A stretch of 64,000 bases of DNA from Cannabis sativa (taxonomy: Eukaryota; Streptophyta; Magnoliopsida; Rosales; Cannabaceae): the NCBI RefSeq assembly GCF_029168945.1, contig NC_083601.1:30183660-30247659 (forward strand). The letters are read 5' to 3'. Below are positions 23,100 to 36,704 of the stretch, in pieces. A program made the translations under genes and the position numbers. Position 1 is the first letter of the stretch. The number at the start of each line of letters is the position of its first letter. The notes beneath the pieces are model-generated. The model was not told the origin of the DNA and did no database searches. It worked only from the letters and a program-made list of their open reading frames with translations.

Positions 23100-23382
23100 A
23101 AAAAATGGTTGTTTGCGATGTGAACCGGAACCAGGTAATGACTAACCGCAATGCGTTGTGTGGGTTTGATCCTTCAGTCTCGTCCTCAACTGTGCTCTAC
23201 AAATAAAGGCACAACTTCCTACCGACCATCCCCCGGGTGGTGGTCAAATGGAGGACATCGTAACAACTGGCTTACAACATGATCTGCAACCACACCCGCT
23301 CTCCCCGGTTCCGGCCACACCAAGTGCATCCCTACCATTTTAATGCCCCACTTGGTCACAGGCCCACGTTACTAGGCCCGGC
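23100..23382 (-). ncRNA. 7SL: 7SL (SRP) RNA gene, full length with promoter
   Basis: The best SRP RNA candidate in the window. Minus strand: starts GCCGGGCCTAGTAACGTGGG, then GCCTGTGACCAAGTGGGGCA, the Alu-domain core that forms the SRP9/14-binding fold, and ends with CGCAAACAACCATTTTTT, whose T-run (23105-23100) is a Pol III terminator. Length is about 280 nt, near the ~300 nt of plant SRP RNA. The central and S-domain regions differ considerably from the array copies, so this is a separate locus and not a recent array escapee. USE and TATA lie at the correct spacing. I did not fold it; a full SRP secondary structure would settle whether it is functional. Confidence 0.78.
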
Positions 23383-23404
23383 GATCAAGCTTGCAAAACG
23401 TACG

Positions 23405-23446
23405 TATATAAAACCTTTCATCCGCCAAACTTGTACGATGTGGGAT
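23405..23446 (-). promoter_or_regulatory. USE plus TATA promoter of 7SL gene
   Basis: Minus strand: ATCCCACATCG (23446-23436), 25-nt gap, TATATA (23410-23405), 22 nt to the G at 23382. Same architecture as the copies at 18541 and 40208 although the gap sequence differs. Confidence 0.87.
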
Positions 23447-24313
23447 AATTCTATTTCAATTTCATTCGTAAACGAGAGATGTCATAAAATAGCAAACCAA
23501 ACTCCCTTTTTTCGGACAAATATTTTTTCTTATATTTTATTTTATTTTATGTACCAATCACCACATAGGTATGTATTTATATATATATATAGACATTTTC
23601 AACGAAGTGTGACTGTGCTACGTGACATACGGTTTGGCAAATTATATAATCCAATGCCAGAGTTATAAACAAAACTCTGACTCTAGCTAGGAAGGCCTCA
23701 TCTATTTTCAGTAACATTATAGCATGTATTTGATAGCTTCAATTAACATCATCTAATCAAAAATATATTCTACATAAACATCACCTATTAGATATTAATT
23801 AATATTGGGAATAATTCTTTACATGTAGGGGTCAAGCAGGATCAGAAAAAAGTAAAAAAGATCACTTTGAACTACATAAATTGGATGGGAAATGACCTCC
23901 AACCAAATTGACCTAAAGCATTTGCAATTTCATTCAACATGAGGAACCTTAGGGAATTGGGAATTGGACAAGGTGAATAACATATCAGCTATTAAATATG
24001 TGATGTTAACCAGCAACTATTACTGTAGGCTTGTTACTTGCATTACAAACTAAAGTGGATATATGATATTGCGCTACGTACCATGAAATAAGGCTTTGGC
24101 TTCCATCTCATGTGGTGATCATAGCATCCATATAAAGATTTTTATCTATATAGCAGCATCAGTGTTCAACTTTAAGTGATCAAAGGTGGAACCTAAGAAA
24201 AAGGAGAAGCAGAATGACCATTTATCTGGAGGAATTTTCTTCTTCTGCACCCTGTGAAATTGGTCCAAATATAATCTAGGCAGCAAAAGCAACTACGTAC
24301 AATACAAAGAATA
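23447..24313. other. Unassigned AT-rich spacer
   Basis: No reading frame, RNA gene or repeat that I recognise. Confidence 0.4.
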
Positions 24314-24908
24314 CTGTTATGTATAGCTCAGCCACTGAGTTTGTTATAAGGCTGAGGTGGACTTAGAACTTGAAGTTAGTTAAGTTAGTTAGCTTGTCTA
24401 AGTGCAACTCCATTAGTAAATGTGGCTGTCAGAAAAATAGGACTCATTGTCAGAAAAAAAATTGACTTTTCAAATATAAACATTTGAGAACTGCTGGATA
24501 GTAGCAGCGATGCGGTATTTTTTTTTTCTTATCTATTTTGATTGGTTAGTTTAAAAGTATTATAGTTAAAAAATAAAAAATAGGGTCCATAGCTAAAAGG
24601 TAGCTTGCATTGGATTTGCCCTTACAGCTCACTAGCTATGTATATAAGTGTCACATGTCTAAGTGGGAGAGATGATCGAACTAGCAATTAAGAGAAAGAA
24701 AATAGAGAAATGGAGGGTGAGAGACTTTTGTAATTCTGCCCTTAGTTTTGATTGTAATTTCTCTTGTATCGATCATTGATTTGTAATCAATAAAGGAAGG
24801 ATGTTCTCTTCAATATTGTGTGTTTCTAGTTTCAATTATCTCTCTGTTTTATTATTCAGATTTAGATTTGTTCATTTACTTGGTGAAATTTGTTTGATTA
24901 TTTGTTCA
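24314..24908 (+). mobile_element. Possible solo LTR (copia-like)
   Basis: Starts TGTTATGTATAGCTCAGCC, contains TATATAAGTG (promoter-like) and AATCAATAAAGG (polyadenylation-like), and ends near TTTGTTCA, followed by GTGATATCAAAATC, which faintly resembles a tRNA-Met primer site. No second LTR or clear target duplication was found, so this is tentative. Confidence 0.3.
24402..24621. mobile_element. Small MITE nested in the putative LTR
   Basis: Left end GTGCAACTCCATTAG and right end ATTGGATTTGCCC are imperfect inverted repeats, flanked by TAA and TTA. About 220 bp, non-coding. Confidence 0.45.
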
Positions 24909-26494
24909 GTCCGAGTGATATCAAAATCACAAATAAAAAAAGTAACAATAAATATGTTCATTGCTGTGTGTTGAGAATTATGGGACTCCATCTCAAAATT
25001 AATTGATAATGAGTGGAGTAATTTATGTTCTTATATATGACTCAATTTTCTAATATTTATTCTATGTAAGACAATGTTCATACTGTGATTATTAGATGAT
25101 AAATGAAAGATTATTAAAATCATATGCTTTCACTGAACCTGCTGCGTTGTAGTTAATATTATACCTTAGTTGATTTCCAGCCCCTCTAGGATCTAGCTTT
25201 CTTACATCATGGAAGAAGTGCAAATTAGTAAAAATGAATTTACAAATTATAATTCAACTCAACTCTAGAATAAAGATGTAAGGACCAATTAAAGCAAATA
25301 AATAAATAACTACAGGAAAACAAAAGTCTCAAATAATTCTTAATTATTGATGCCTATTCCTATAATTCATTAATAACTTGTGGGTATTATTATTATTATT
25401 ATTATTTATTTATTTTTAGATAAAAAATTGTGAGTATTTTAATTCTCAACAAAATAATTTCTTGTATATTATTATTCTTATTATTTTTTTCTTACAATAT
25501 TTATTATAATTTAATGAGACGATAATAATTCGACACGTGTTAATTTTGAATAAGTAAATGAATTTGTTAAAGTTGAGACTAACGGACTTACAAAATATAT
25601 GACTTTAAGGACTATTACCGCTATTTTTCTAGATTATGAATTAATCTGCATTAAATTAAATTTTTAAAGGACTTTCGTTGCAATTATCTTTTATAATTTT
25701 ATGTAATTTTATATTTTTTTATTCATTTAATATTTGTTTATTATTTTACCCAAAATTAAACTATAATATTAATATTAGGAGTTTTTTCATTTTTACACTT
25801 CAAAATAATTATTTTTTTTTGTATTTTTACGAAATTCTACATAGAACCCCCTATTGCAACTAGTGCTGCAACCTAAATTGCAACAAAAAATCGTATAGAA
25901 ACCCCTATTGCAACTAGCGATGCAACCACTTTAGAAACTCAAACCGTAAATTTGAAAAAAAAAGTTAAAAAAATAGTATATGGGGTAATTCCCCTTAATA
26001 TTATGGGTAACTACTCAATGGTTACATTTTTATTGTAACCATGATGGTTACATTTATGTTGACCTATAATAGCAGATTACCAATATGTAAAAAAAAATAA
26101 AATTAGAATTACATGAACTATAATTAACTATTTCTTAAAATAATTAAATTTTAATTTGAATATTTAATAAGACGCTTTTCAGTAATTAACATTAATAATT
26201 TTATTTTTATATTTAAGTCTCTATTATAATTTTTTTAACAGTTAAGCCATTTAATTATAATATTTACAGCAAAACTCTATTATTTTATAAAATTTAAACT
26301 TTCACCCCTTTTAAAATATATTTTTTAATAATTAATCACAAAGTCTGAGAATAGTACAAAATACTAGAATATGAGAATTCATGATTTATACATCATATCT
26401 AAACCCCTATTCATCTGTATATCTTCAAGTTACGTGTTTTACACATAACTTGAAAATAAACTAATTACTTCATATCTGTATATTTTTATCAGTA
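24909..26494. other. AT-rich intergenic DNA
   Basis: Very AT-rich. Holds an (ATT)n stretch at 25387-25412 and a 44-bp-offset direct repeat CCCCTATTGCAACTAG at about 25849 and 25893. No gene seen. Confidence 0.5.
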
Positions 26495-26830
26495 ACACAT
26501 ATTCGAGATCAATAACCAGTAAATGATGTACTAATTTTGTTGACGATACAATAGTTAAAATTAATAATTAATAATAATCAATAACATCGGTTGCTAAGTT
26601 TATCAAGAACACATGTTCAAGATCCATAACCAATAATAATTAATAACTTTTAAATTATCAATAATACATATTCATGATCAATAACCAATAATAATTATTA
26701 ACTTTCAAACTTTTTCAATAACATGTATTCAAGATCAATAACCAATAACAGTTAGTAACTTTTAAATCTTTTAATAATATATATTCAAGATCAATAACCA
26801 ATAACGATCAATAATTTTTAAACTTTCGTA
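26495..26830. repeat. Degenerate ~57-63 bp tandem repeat
   Basis: Core ATTCAAGATCAATAACCAAT recurs near 26503, 26612, 26669, 26727 and 26788, separated by AATAATTAATAACTTTT-like sequence. Confidence 0.65.
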
Positions 26831-28591
26831 ATTTTTTTTATGATTCTACTCCGATCAATTGATACATATACAATATATTAATTTAGAACTGTAAAAAATG
26901 AAGGATAAAGTAACTTCCTCTCTGAGAAAGAAGAATTACATGACAGAGGGTGGAATGAAGTACATATGTGTCGAGTGCGGTAAAAAAATTATCTTTACTT
27001 TTATAATTGCTATTAGATTTTAGTTTTTTTTTTAGAAAAAAAAAAAATCACTTAAACCAATCTTGGACTACCAGACTTATTTGGCACTTAAAGTATTGAT
27101 AATAAGATTGAGTGTAGAATTACATTTAATTAGAGGTTATTCTTACTATTTTTGATTAGTTAAGGTTATGGGTGTAATATTTTTAAATTATAAGGGGTTT
27201 TATTATAAATATTTTAATAATTTAAGTCGAAAAAAATTAATTTCTAAAAGATTATTATTTAGTAACAAATTGTTAAAAATTAATTAATAATTATTAGTAA
27301 TTTAGAACTGTAAAAAATTGATACATATACAGTATATTAATTTAGAACTAAAAATGAAGGATAAAGTAACTTCCTCTCTGAGAAAGAAGAATTACATGAC
27401 AGAGGGTGGAATGAAGTACATATGTGTCGAGTGCGGTAAAAAAATTATCTTTACTTTTATAATTGCTATTAGATTATAGTTTTTTTTAGAAAAAAAAATC
27501 ACTTAAACCAATCTTGGACTAGTAGACTTATTTGGCACTTAAAGTATTGATAATAAGATTGAGTGTAGAATTATATTTAATTAGAGGTTATTCTTACTAT
27601 TTTTTATTAGTTAAGGTTATGGGTGTAATATTTTTAAATTATAAGGAGTTTTATTATAAATATTTTAATAATTTAAGTCGAAAAAAAATTAATTTCTAAA
27701 AGATTATTATTTAGTAACAAATTGTTAAAAATTAATTAATAATTATTAGTAATTTAGAACTGCAAAAAATTGATACATATACAGTATATTAATTCAGAAC
27801 TGCAAAAAATGAAGGATAAAGTAACTTCCTCTCTCAGAAAGAAGAATTACATGACAGAGAATGGAATGAAGTACATATGTGTCGAGTGCAGTAAAAATAT
27901 TATCTTTACTTTTATAATTGCTATTAGATTTTAGTTTTTTTTTTTAAAAAAAAAAATCACTTAAACCAATCTTGGACTAGTAGACTTATTTGGCACTTAA
28001 AGTATTGATAATAAGGAAATAAATTCTCAGATTACAAGTTATTTATTTATTTATATATTTTAATTTTTAAATTAATCACAATCATTTGGCACTTGAGTGT
28101 AGAATTACATTTAATTAGAGGTTATTCTTACTATTTTTTATTAGTTAAGGTTATGGGTGTAATATTTAGTAACAAATTGTTAAAAATTAATTAATAATTA
28201 TTAGTAATTTAGAACTGCAAAAAATTGATACATATACAATATATTAATTTAGAACTGCAAAACATGAAGGATAAAGTAACTTCCTCTCTCAGAAAGAAGA
28301 ATTACATGACAGAGAGTGGAATGAAGTACATATGTGTCGAGTGCAGTAAAAATATTATCTTTACTTTTATAATTGCTATTAGATTTTAGTTTTTTTTTTT
28401 TTAAAAAAAAAAAAAATCACTTAAACCAATCTTGAACTAGTAGACTTATTTGGCACGTATTGATAATAAGGAAATAAATTCTCAGATTACAAGTTATTTA
28501 TTTATTTTAATTTTTAAATTAATCACAATCATTTAATAGTGATCTAATGACTAAAACTAAATGTAACCATTCAATAGTGCTTTTATGTAAT

Positions 28592-28786
28592 AAAAAAATT
28601 AGTTGTTTGCAGCGCGGACCGTTAGCCAAGATGCAATGGTGCTTTTATCATGAACCCTCAGAGAGTCACAAGCTTGCCAACTCTACTCCCCAGGGTTGGC
28701 AGCGTGCGGTGCTTCAGACTTCAGCCACTAGAAGCTCCTAACCATCTTATAAGAATGGTCCCACGTCCCTGTAAGGGTGGCCGGAG
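28592..28786 (-). pseudogene. 7SL segment in array (5' truncated)
   Basis: From the T-run to CCGGCCACC on the minus strand, about 195 bp. Stops at CCGGAG, where an AAATGTAACC monomer boundary begins. No promoter. Confidence 0.8.
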
Positions 28787-28819
28787 AAATGTAACCATTC
28801 AATAGTGCTTTTATGTAAT

Positions 28820-28952
28820 AAAAAAATTAGTTGTTTGCAGCGCGGACCGTTAGCCAAGATGCAATGGTGCTTTTATCATGAACCCTCAGAGGGTCACATG
28901 CTTGCCAACTCTACTCCCCAGGGTTGGCAGCGTGCGGTGCTTCGGACTTCAG
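28820..28952 (-). pseudogene. 7SL segment in array (short)
   Basis: The 3'-terminal ~133 nt only, breaking at GGACTTCAG into monomer sequence. Confidence 0.8.
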
Positions 28953-29669
28953 ATTTTAGTAAAAATATTATCTTTACTTTTATAATTACTATTAGATTTT
29001 AGTTTTTTTTTTTTAAAAAAAAAAATCACTTAAACCAATCTTGGACTAGTAGACTTATTTGGCACTTAAAGTATTGATAATAAGGAAATAAATTCTCAAA
29101 TTACAAGTTATTTATTTATTTATTTATTTATTTATTTTAATTTTTAAATTAATCACAATCATTTGGCACTTGAGTGTAGAATTACATTTAATTAGAGGTT
29201 ATTCTTACTATATTTTATTAGTTAAGGTTATGGGTGTAATATTTAGTAACAAATTGTTAAAAATTAATTAATAATTATTAGTAATTTAGAACTGCAAAAA
29301 ATTGATACATATACAGTATATTAATTTAGAACTGCAAAACATGAAGGATAAAGTAACTTCCTCTCTCAGAAAGAAGAATTACATGACAGAGAGTGGAATG
29401 AAGTACATATGTGTCGAGTGCAGTAAAAATATTATCTTTACTTTTATAATTGCTATTAGATTTTAGTTTTTTTTTTTTTAAAAAAAAAAAAAAATCACTT
29501 AAACTAATCTTGAACTAGTAGACTTATTTGGCACGTATTGATAATAAGGAAATAAATTCTCAGATTACAAGTTATTTATTTATTTTAATTTTTAAATTGA
29601 TCACAATCATTTAATAGTGATCTAATGACTAAAACTAAATGTAACCATTCAATAGTGCTTTTATGTAAT

Positions 29670-29864
29670 AAAAAAATTAGTTGTTTGCAGCGCGGACCGT
29701 TAGCCAAGATGCAATGGTGCTTTTATCATGAACCCTCAGAGGGTCACATGCTTGCCAACTCTACTCCCCAGGGTTGGCAGCGTGCGGTGCTTCGGACTTC
29801 AGCCACTAGAAGCTCCTAACCATCTTATAAGAATGGTCCCACGTCCCTGTAAGGGTGGCCGGAG
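29670..29864 (-). pseudogene. 7SL segment in array
   Basis: Same extent as the copy at 28592, with CAGAGGGTCACATGC intact. Confidence 0.8.
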
Positions 29865-29897
29865 AAATGTAACCATTCAATAGTGCTTTTATGTAAT

Positions 29898-30154
29898 AAA
29901 AAAATTAGTTGTTTGCAGCGCGGACCGTTAGCCAAGATGCAATGGTGCTTTTATCATGAACCCTCAGAGGGTCACATGCTTGCCAACTCTACTCCCCAGG
30001 GTTGGCAGCGTGTGGTGCTTCGGACTTCAGCCACTAGAAGCTCCTAACCATCTTATAAGAATGGTCCCCCGTCCCTGTACGGGTGGCCGGAGAGTGCACC
30101 ATCCATATGACTAGGGCCCACGCCAGATGCATCCCAACTATTTTAATGCCCCAC
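29898..30154 (-). pseudogene. 7SL segment in array (longer)
   Basis: Extends into the Alu domain as far as GTGGGGCATTAAAATAGT on the minus strand, then breaks at CTAGTTCTCAG. The first ~35 nt and promoter are missing. Confidence 0.82.
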
Positions 30155-31208
30155 TAGTTCTCAGATTACAAGTTATTTATTTATTTATTTATTTATTTTA
30201 ATTTATAAATTAATCACAATCATTTGGCACTTGAGTGTAGAATTACATTTAATTAGAGGTTATTCTTACTATTTTTTATTAGTTAAGGTTATGATTGTAA
30301 TATTTAGTAACAAATTGTTAAAAATTAATTAATAATTATTAGTAATTTAGAACTGCAAAAAATTGATACATATACAGTATATTAATTTAGAACTGCAAAA
30401 AATGAAGGATAAAGTAACTTCCTCTCTCAGAAAGAAGAATTACATGACAGAGAGTGGAATGAAGTACATATGTGTCGAGTGCACTAAAAATATTATCTTT
30501 ACTTTTATAATTGCTATTAGATTTTAGTTTTTTTTTTTTTTTAAAAAAAAATCACTTAAACCAATCTTGAACTAGTAGACTTATTTGGCATGTATTGATA
30601 ATAAGGAAATAAATTCTCAGATTACAAGTTATTTATTTATTTTTAATTTTTAAATTAATCACAATCATTTAATAGTGATCTAATGACTAAAACTAAATGT
30701 AACCATTCAATAGTGCTTTTATGTAATAAAAAATTTAGTTGTTTACATTTAATTAGAGGTTATTCTTACTATTTTTTATTAGTTAAGGTTATGGGTGTAA
30801 TATTTAGTAACAAATTGTTAAAAATTAATTAATAATTATTAGTAATTTAGAACTGCAAAAAATTGATACATATACGGTATATTAATTTAGAACTGCAAAA
30901 AATGAAGGATAAAGTAACTTCCTCTCTCAGAAAGAAGAATTACATGACAGAGAGTGGAATGAAGTACATATGTGTCGAGTGTAGTAAAAATATTATCTTT
31001 ACTTTTATAATTGCTATTAGATTTTAGTTTTTTTTTTTTAAAAAAAAAAAAATCACTTAAACCAATCTTGGACTAGTAGACTTATTTGGCACTTAAAGTA
31101 TTGATAATAAGAAAATAAATTCTCAAATTACAAGTTATTTATTTATTTTAATTTTTAAATTAATCACAATCATTTAATAGTGACCTAATGACTAAAACTA
31201 AATGTAAC

Positions 31209-31466
31209 AAAAAATTAGTTGTTTGCAGCGCGGACCGTTAGCCAAGATGCAATGGTGCTTTTATCATGAACCCTCAGAGGGTCACATGCTTGCCAACTCT
31301 ACTCCCCAGGGTTGGCAGCGTGCGGTGCTTCAGACTTCAGCCACTAGAAGCTCCTAACCATCTTATAAGAATGGTCCCCCGTCCCTGTAAGGGTGGCCGG
31401 AGAGTGCACCATCCATATGACTAGGGCCCACGCCAGATGCATCCCAACTATTTTAATGCCCCACTA
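31209..31466 (-). pseudogene. 7SL segment in array
   Basis: Same 5' break (CCCCACTAG/TTCTCAG) as the copy at 29898. Confidence 0.82.
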
Positions 31467-32520
31467 GTTCTCAGATTACAAGTTATTTATTTATTTATTT
31501 ATATATTTTAATTTTTAAATTAATCACAATCATTTGGCACTTGAGTGTAGAATTACATTTAATTAGAGGTTATTCTTACTATTTTTTATTAGTTAAGGTT
31601 ATGGGTGTAATATTTAGTAACAAATTGTCAAAAAATTAATTAATAATTATTAGTAATTTAGAACTGCAAAAAATTGATACATATACAGTATATTAATTTA
31701 GAACTGCAAAAAATGAAGGATAAAGTAACTTCCTCTCTCAGAAAGAAGAATTACATGACAGAGAGTGGAATGAAGTACATATGTGTCGAGTGCACTAAAA
31801 ATATTATCTTTACTTTTATAATTGCTATTAGATTTTAGTTTTTTTTTTAAAAATAAAAAAAAAAAAATCACTTAAACCAATCTTGAACTAGTAGACTTAT
31901 TTGGCACGTATTGATAATAAGGAAATAAATTCTCAGATTACAAGTTATTTATTTATTTTAATTTTTAAATTAATCACAATCATTTAATAGTGATCTAATG
32001 ACTAAAACTAAATGTAACCATTCAATAGTGCTTTTATGTAATAAAAAATTTAGTTGTTTACATTTAATTAGAGGTTATTCTTACTATTTTTTATTAGTTA
32101 AGGTTATGGGTGTAATATTTAGTAACAAATTGTTAAAAATTAATTAATAATTATTAGTAATTTAGAACTGCAAAAAATTGATACATATACAGTATATTAA
32201 TTTAGAACTGCAAAAATGAAGGATAAAGTAACTTCCTCTCTCAGAAAGAAGAATTACATGACAGAGAGTGGAATGAAGTACATATGTGTCGAGTGTAGTA
32301 AAAATATTATCTTTACTTTTATAATTGCTATTAGATTTTAGTTTTTTTTTTTTTAAAAAAAAAATCACTTAAACCAATCTTGGACTAGTAGACTTATTTG
32401 GCACTTAAAGTATTGATAATAAGAAAATAAATTCTCAAATTACAAGTTATTTATTTATTTTAATTTTTAAATTAATCACAATCATTTAATAGTGACCTAA
32501 TGACTAAAACTAAATGTAAC

Positions 32521-32792
32521 AAAAAATTAGTTGTTTGCAGCGCGGACCGTTAGCCAAGATGCAATGGTGCTTTTATCATGAACCCTCAGAGGGTCACATG
32601 CTTGCCAACTCTACTCCCCAGGGTTGGCAGCGTGCGGTGCTTCGGACTTCAGCCACTAGTAGCTCCTAACCATCTTATAAGAATGGTCCCACGTCCCTGT
32701 AAGGGTGGCCGGAGAGTGCACCATCCATATTACTAGGGCCCACGCCAGATGCATCCCAACTATTTTAATGCCCCACTTGGTTACAGGCCCAC
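32521..32792 (-). pseudogene. 7SL segment in array, longest type
   Basis: Includes GTGGGCCTGTAACCAAGTGG on the minus strand, so only ~18 nt of the 5' end is missing. It breaks at GCCCAC/TTGTT. Confidence 0.82.
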
Positions 32793-33184
32793 TTGTTAAA
32801 AATTAATTAATAATTATTAGTAATTTAGAACTGCAAAAAATTGATACATATACAGTATATTAATTTAGAACTGCAAAAAACGAAGGATAAAGTAACTTCC
32901 TCTCTCAGAAAGAAGAATTACATGACAGAGAGTGGAATGAAGTACATATGTGTCGAGTGTAGTAAAAATATTATCTTTACTTTTATAATTGCTATTAGAT
33001 TTTAGTTTTTTTTTTAAAAAAAAAAAAATCACTTAAACCAATCTTGGACTAGTAGACTTATTTGGCACTTAAAGTATTGATTATAAGAAAATAAATTCTC
33101 AAATTACAAGTTATTTATTTATTTTAATTTTTAAATTAATCACAATCATTTAATAGTGACCTAATGACTAAAACTAAATGTAAC

Positions 33185-33378
33185 AAAAAATTAGTTGTTT
33201 GCAGCGCGGACCGTTAGCCAAGATGCAATGGTGCTTTTATCATGAACCCTCAGAGGGTCACATGCTTGCCAACTCTACTCCCCAGGGTTGGCAGCGTGCG
33301 GTGCTTCGGACTTCAGCCACTAGAAGCTCCTAACCATCTTATAAGAATGGTCCCACGTCCCTGTAAGGGTGGCCGGAG
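33185..33378 (-). pseudogene. 7SL segment in array
   Basis: Stops at CCGGAG like the copies at 28592 and 29670; counterpart of 29670 in the second 3.5-kb unit. Confidence 0.8.
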
Positions 33379-33411
33379 AAATGTAACCATTCAATAGTGC
33401 TTTTATGTAAT

Positions 33412-33669
33412 AAAAAAATTAGTTGTTTGCAGCGCGGACCGTTAGCCAAGATGCAATGGTGCTTTTATCATGAACCCTCAGAGGGTCACATGCTTGCCAA
33501 CTCTACTCCCCAGGGTTGGCAGCGTGTGGTGCTTCGGACTTCAGCCACTAGAAGCTCCTAACCATCTTATAAGAATGGTCCCCCGTCCCTGTACGGGTGG
33601 CCGGAGAGTGCACCATCCATATGACTAGGGCCCACGCCAGATGCATCCCAACTATTTTAATGCCCCACT
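33412..33669 (-). pseudogene. 7SL segment in array
   Basis: Counterpart of 29898-30154, sharing its private variants GTGTGGTGC and GTACGGGTGG. Confidence 0.82.
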
Positions 33670-34726
33670 AGTTCTCAGATTACAAGTTATTTATTTATTT
33701 ATTTATTTATTTTAATTTATAAATTAATCACAATCATTTGGCACTTGAGTGTAGAATTACATTTAATTAGAGGTTATTCTTACTATTTTTTATTAGTTAA
33801 GGTTATGATTGTAATATTTAGTAACAAATTGTTAAAAATTAATTAATAATTATTAGTAATTTAGAACTGCAAAAAATTGATACATATACAGTATATTAAT
33901 TTAGAACTGCAAAAAATGAAGGATAAAGTAACTTCCTCTCTCAGAAAGAAGAATTACATGACAGAGAGTGGAATGAAGTACATATGTGTCGAGTGCACTA
34001 AAAATATTATCTTTACTTTTATAATTGCTATTAGATTTTAGTTTTTTTTTTTTTTTAAAAAAAAAAAAAAATCACTTAAACCAATCTTGAACTAGTAGAC
34101 TTATTTGGCATGTATTGATAATAAGGAAATAAATTCTCAGATTACAAGTTATTTATTTATTTTAATATTTAAATTAATCACAATCATTTAATAGTGATCT
34201 AATGACTAAAACTAAATGTAACCATTCAATAGTGCTTTTATGTAATAAAAAATTTAGTTGTTTACATTTAATTAGAGGTTATTCTTACTATTTTTTATTA
34301 GTTAAGGTTATGGGTGTAATATTTAGTAACAAATTGTTAAAAATTAATTAATAATTATTAGTAATTTAGAACTGCAAAAAATTGATACATATACAGTATA
34401 TTAATTTAGAACTGCAAAAAATGAAGGATAAAGTAACTTCCTCTCTCAGAAAGAAGAATTACATGACAGAGAGTGGAATGAAGTACATATGTGTCGAGTG
34501 TAGTAAAAATATTATCTTTACTTTTATAATTGCTATTAGATTTTAGTTTTTTTTTTTTAAAAAAAAAAAAATCACTTAAACCAATCTTGGACTAGTAGAC
34601 TTATTTGGCACTTAAAGTATTGATAATAAGAAAATAAATTCTCAAATTACAAGTTATTTATTTATTTTAATTTTTAAATTAATCACAATCATTTAATAGT
34701 GACCTAATGACTAAAACTAAATGTAA

Positions 34727-34988
34727 CAAAAAATTAGTTGTTTGCAGCACAGACCGTTAGCCAAGATGCAATGGTGCTTTTATCATGAACCCTCATAGGG
34801 TCACATGCTTGCCAACTCTACTCCCCAGGGTTGGCAGCGTGCGGTGCTTTTCGGACTTCAGCCACTAGAAGCTCCTAACCATCTTATAAGAATGGTCCCA
34901 CGTCCCTGTAAGGGTGGCCGGAGAGTGCACCATCCATATGACTAGGGCCCACGCCAGATGCATCCCAACTATTTTAATGCCCCACTAG
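34727..34988 (-). pseudogene. 7SL segment in array
   Basis: Has CAGCACAGACC where other copies have CAGCGCGGACC, and a two-base insertion in GTGCTTTTCGG. Same CCCCACTAG break. Confidence 0.8.
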
Positions 34989-36036
34989 TTCTCAGATTAC
35001 AAGTTATTTATTTATTTATTTATTTATTTTAATTTTTAAATTAATCACAATCATTTGGCACTTGAGTGTAGAATTACATTTAATTAGAGGTTATTCTTAC
35101 TATTTTTTATTAGTTAAGGTTATGGGTGTAATATTTAGTAACAAATTGTCAAAAAATTAATTAATAATTATTAGTAATTTAGAACTGCAAAAAATTGATA
35201 CATATACAGTATATTAATTTAGAACTGCAAAAAATGAAGGATAAAGTAACTTCCTCTCTCAGAAAGAAGAATTACATGACAGAGAGTGGAATGAAGTACA
35301 TATGTGTCGAGTGCACTAAAAATATTATCTTTACTTTTATAATTGCTATTAGATTTTAGTTTTTTTTTAAAAAAAAAAAAAAATCACTTAAACCAATCTT
35401 GAACTAGTAGACTTATTTGGCACGTATTGATAATAAGGAAATAAATTCTCAGATTACAAGTTATTTATCTATTTTAATTTTTAAATTAATCACAATCATT
35501 TAATAGTGATCTAATGACTAAAACTAAATGTAACCATTCAATAGTGCTTTTATGTAATAAAAAATTTAGTTGTTTACATTTAATTAGAGGTTATTCTTAC
35601 TATTTTTTATTAGTTAAGGTTATGGGTGTAATATTTAGTAACAAATTGTTAAAAATTAATTAATAATTATTAGTAATTTAGAACTGCAAAAAATTGATAC
35701 ATATACAGTATATTAATTTAGAACTGCAAAAATGAAGGATAAAGTAACTTCCTCTCTCAGAAAGAAGAATTACATGACAGAGAGTGGAATGAAGTACATA
35801 TGTGTCGAGTGTAGTAAAAATATTATCTTTACTTTTATAATTGCTATTAGATTTTAGTTTTTTTTTTTTTAAAAAAAAAATCACTTAAACCAATCTTGGA
35901 CTAGTAGACTTATTTGGCACTTAAAGTATTGATAATAAGAAAATAAATTCTCAAATTACAAGTTATTTATTTATTTTAATTTTTAAATTAATCACAATCA
36001 TTTAATAGTGACCTAATGACTAAAACTAAATGTAAC

Positions 36037-36311
36037 AAAAAATTAGTTGTTTGCAGCGCGGACCGTTAGCCAAGATGCAATGGTGCTTTTATCATGAACC
36101 CTCAGAGGGTCACATGCTTGCCAACTCTACTCCCCAGGGTTGGCAGCGTGCGGTGCTTCGGACTTCAGCCACTAGTAGCTCCTAACCATCTTATAAGAAT
36201 GGTCCCACGTCCCTGTAAGGGTGGCCGGAGAGTGCACCATCCATATTACTAGGGCCCACGCCCGATGCATCCCAACTATTTTAATGCCCCACTTGGTTAC
36301 AAAGTGCCCAC
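36037..36311 (-). pseudogene. 7SL segment in array, longest type
   Basis: Counterpart of 32521-32792, with ACAAAGTGCCCAC in place of ACAGGCCCAC. Confidence 0.8.
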
Positions 36312-36704
36312 TTGTTAAAAATTAATTAATAATTATTAGTAATTTAGAACTGCAAAAAATTGATACATATACAGTATATTAATTTAGAACTGCAAAAAAC
36401 GAAGGATAAAGTAACTTCCTCTCTCAGAAAGAAGAATTACATGACAGAGAGTGGAATGAAGTACATATGTGTCGAGTGTAGTAAAAATATTATCTTTACT
36501 TTTATAATTGCTATTAGATTTTAGTTTTTTTTTTTAAAAAAAAAAAAATCACTTAAACCAATCTTGGACTAGTAGACTTATTTGGCACTTAAAGTATTGA
36601 TTATAAGAAAATAAATTCTCAAATTACAAGTTATTTATTTATTTTAATTTTTAAATTAATCACAATCATTTAATAGTGACCTAATGACTAAAACTAAATG
36701 TAAC

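Larger units (their letters stand above)
29340..32854. repeat. Higher-order repeat unit, copy 1 (~3.5 kb)
   Basis: Monomers at 29342, 30403, 30904, 31713 and 32217 reappear about 3515-3522 bp downstream, with the same order of 7SL segments. Confidence 0.75.
32855..36370. repeat. Higher-order repeat unit, copy 2 (~3.5 kb)
   Basis: Second copy of the 3.5-kb unit. Even small variants are shared, for example TTTTATTAGTTAAGGTTATG followed by ATTGTAA at 30278 and 33793, so the duplication is recent. Confidence 0.75.

Noticed and set aside
28547..29819. 64-65 codon plus-strand frames with CLQRGPLAKMQWCFYH
   Set aside because: Antisense translations of the 7SL-derived segments; repetition reflects the array.
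32162..35884. Two identical 68-codon minus-strand frames (32162-32368, 35678-35884)
   Set aside because: They sit in the AT-rich monomer and recur through the 3.5-kb duplication; lysine and phenylalanine runs, no motif, not open in other monomers.
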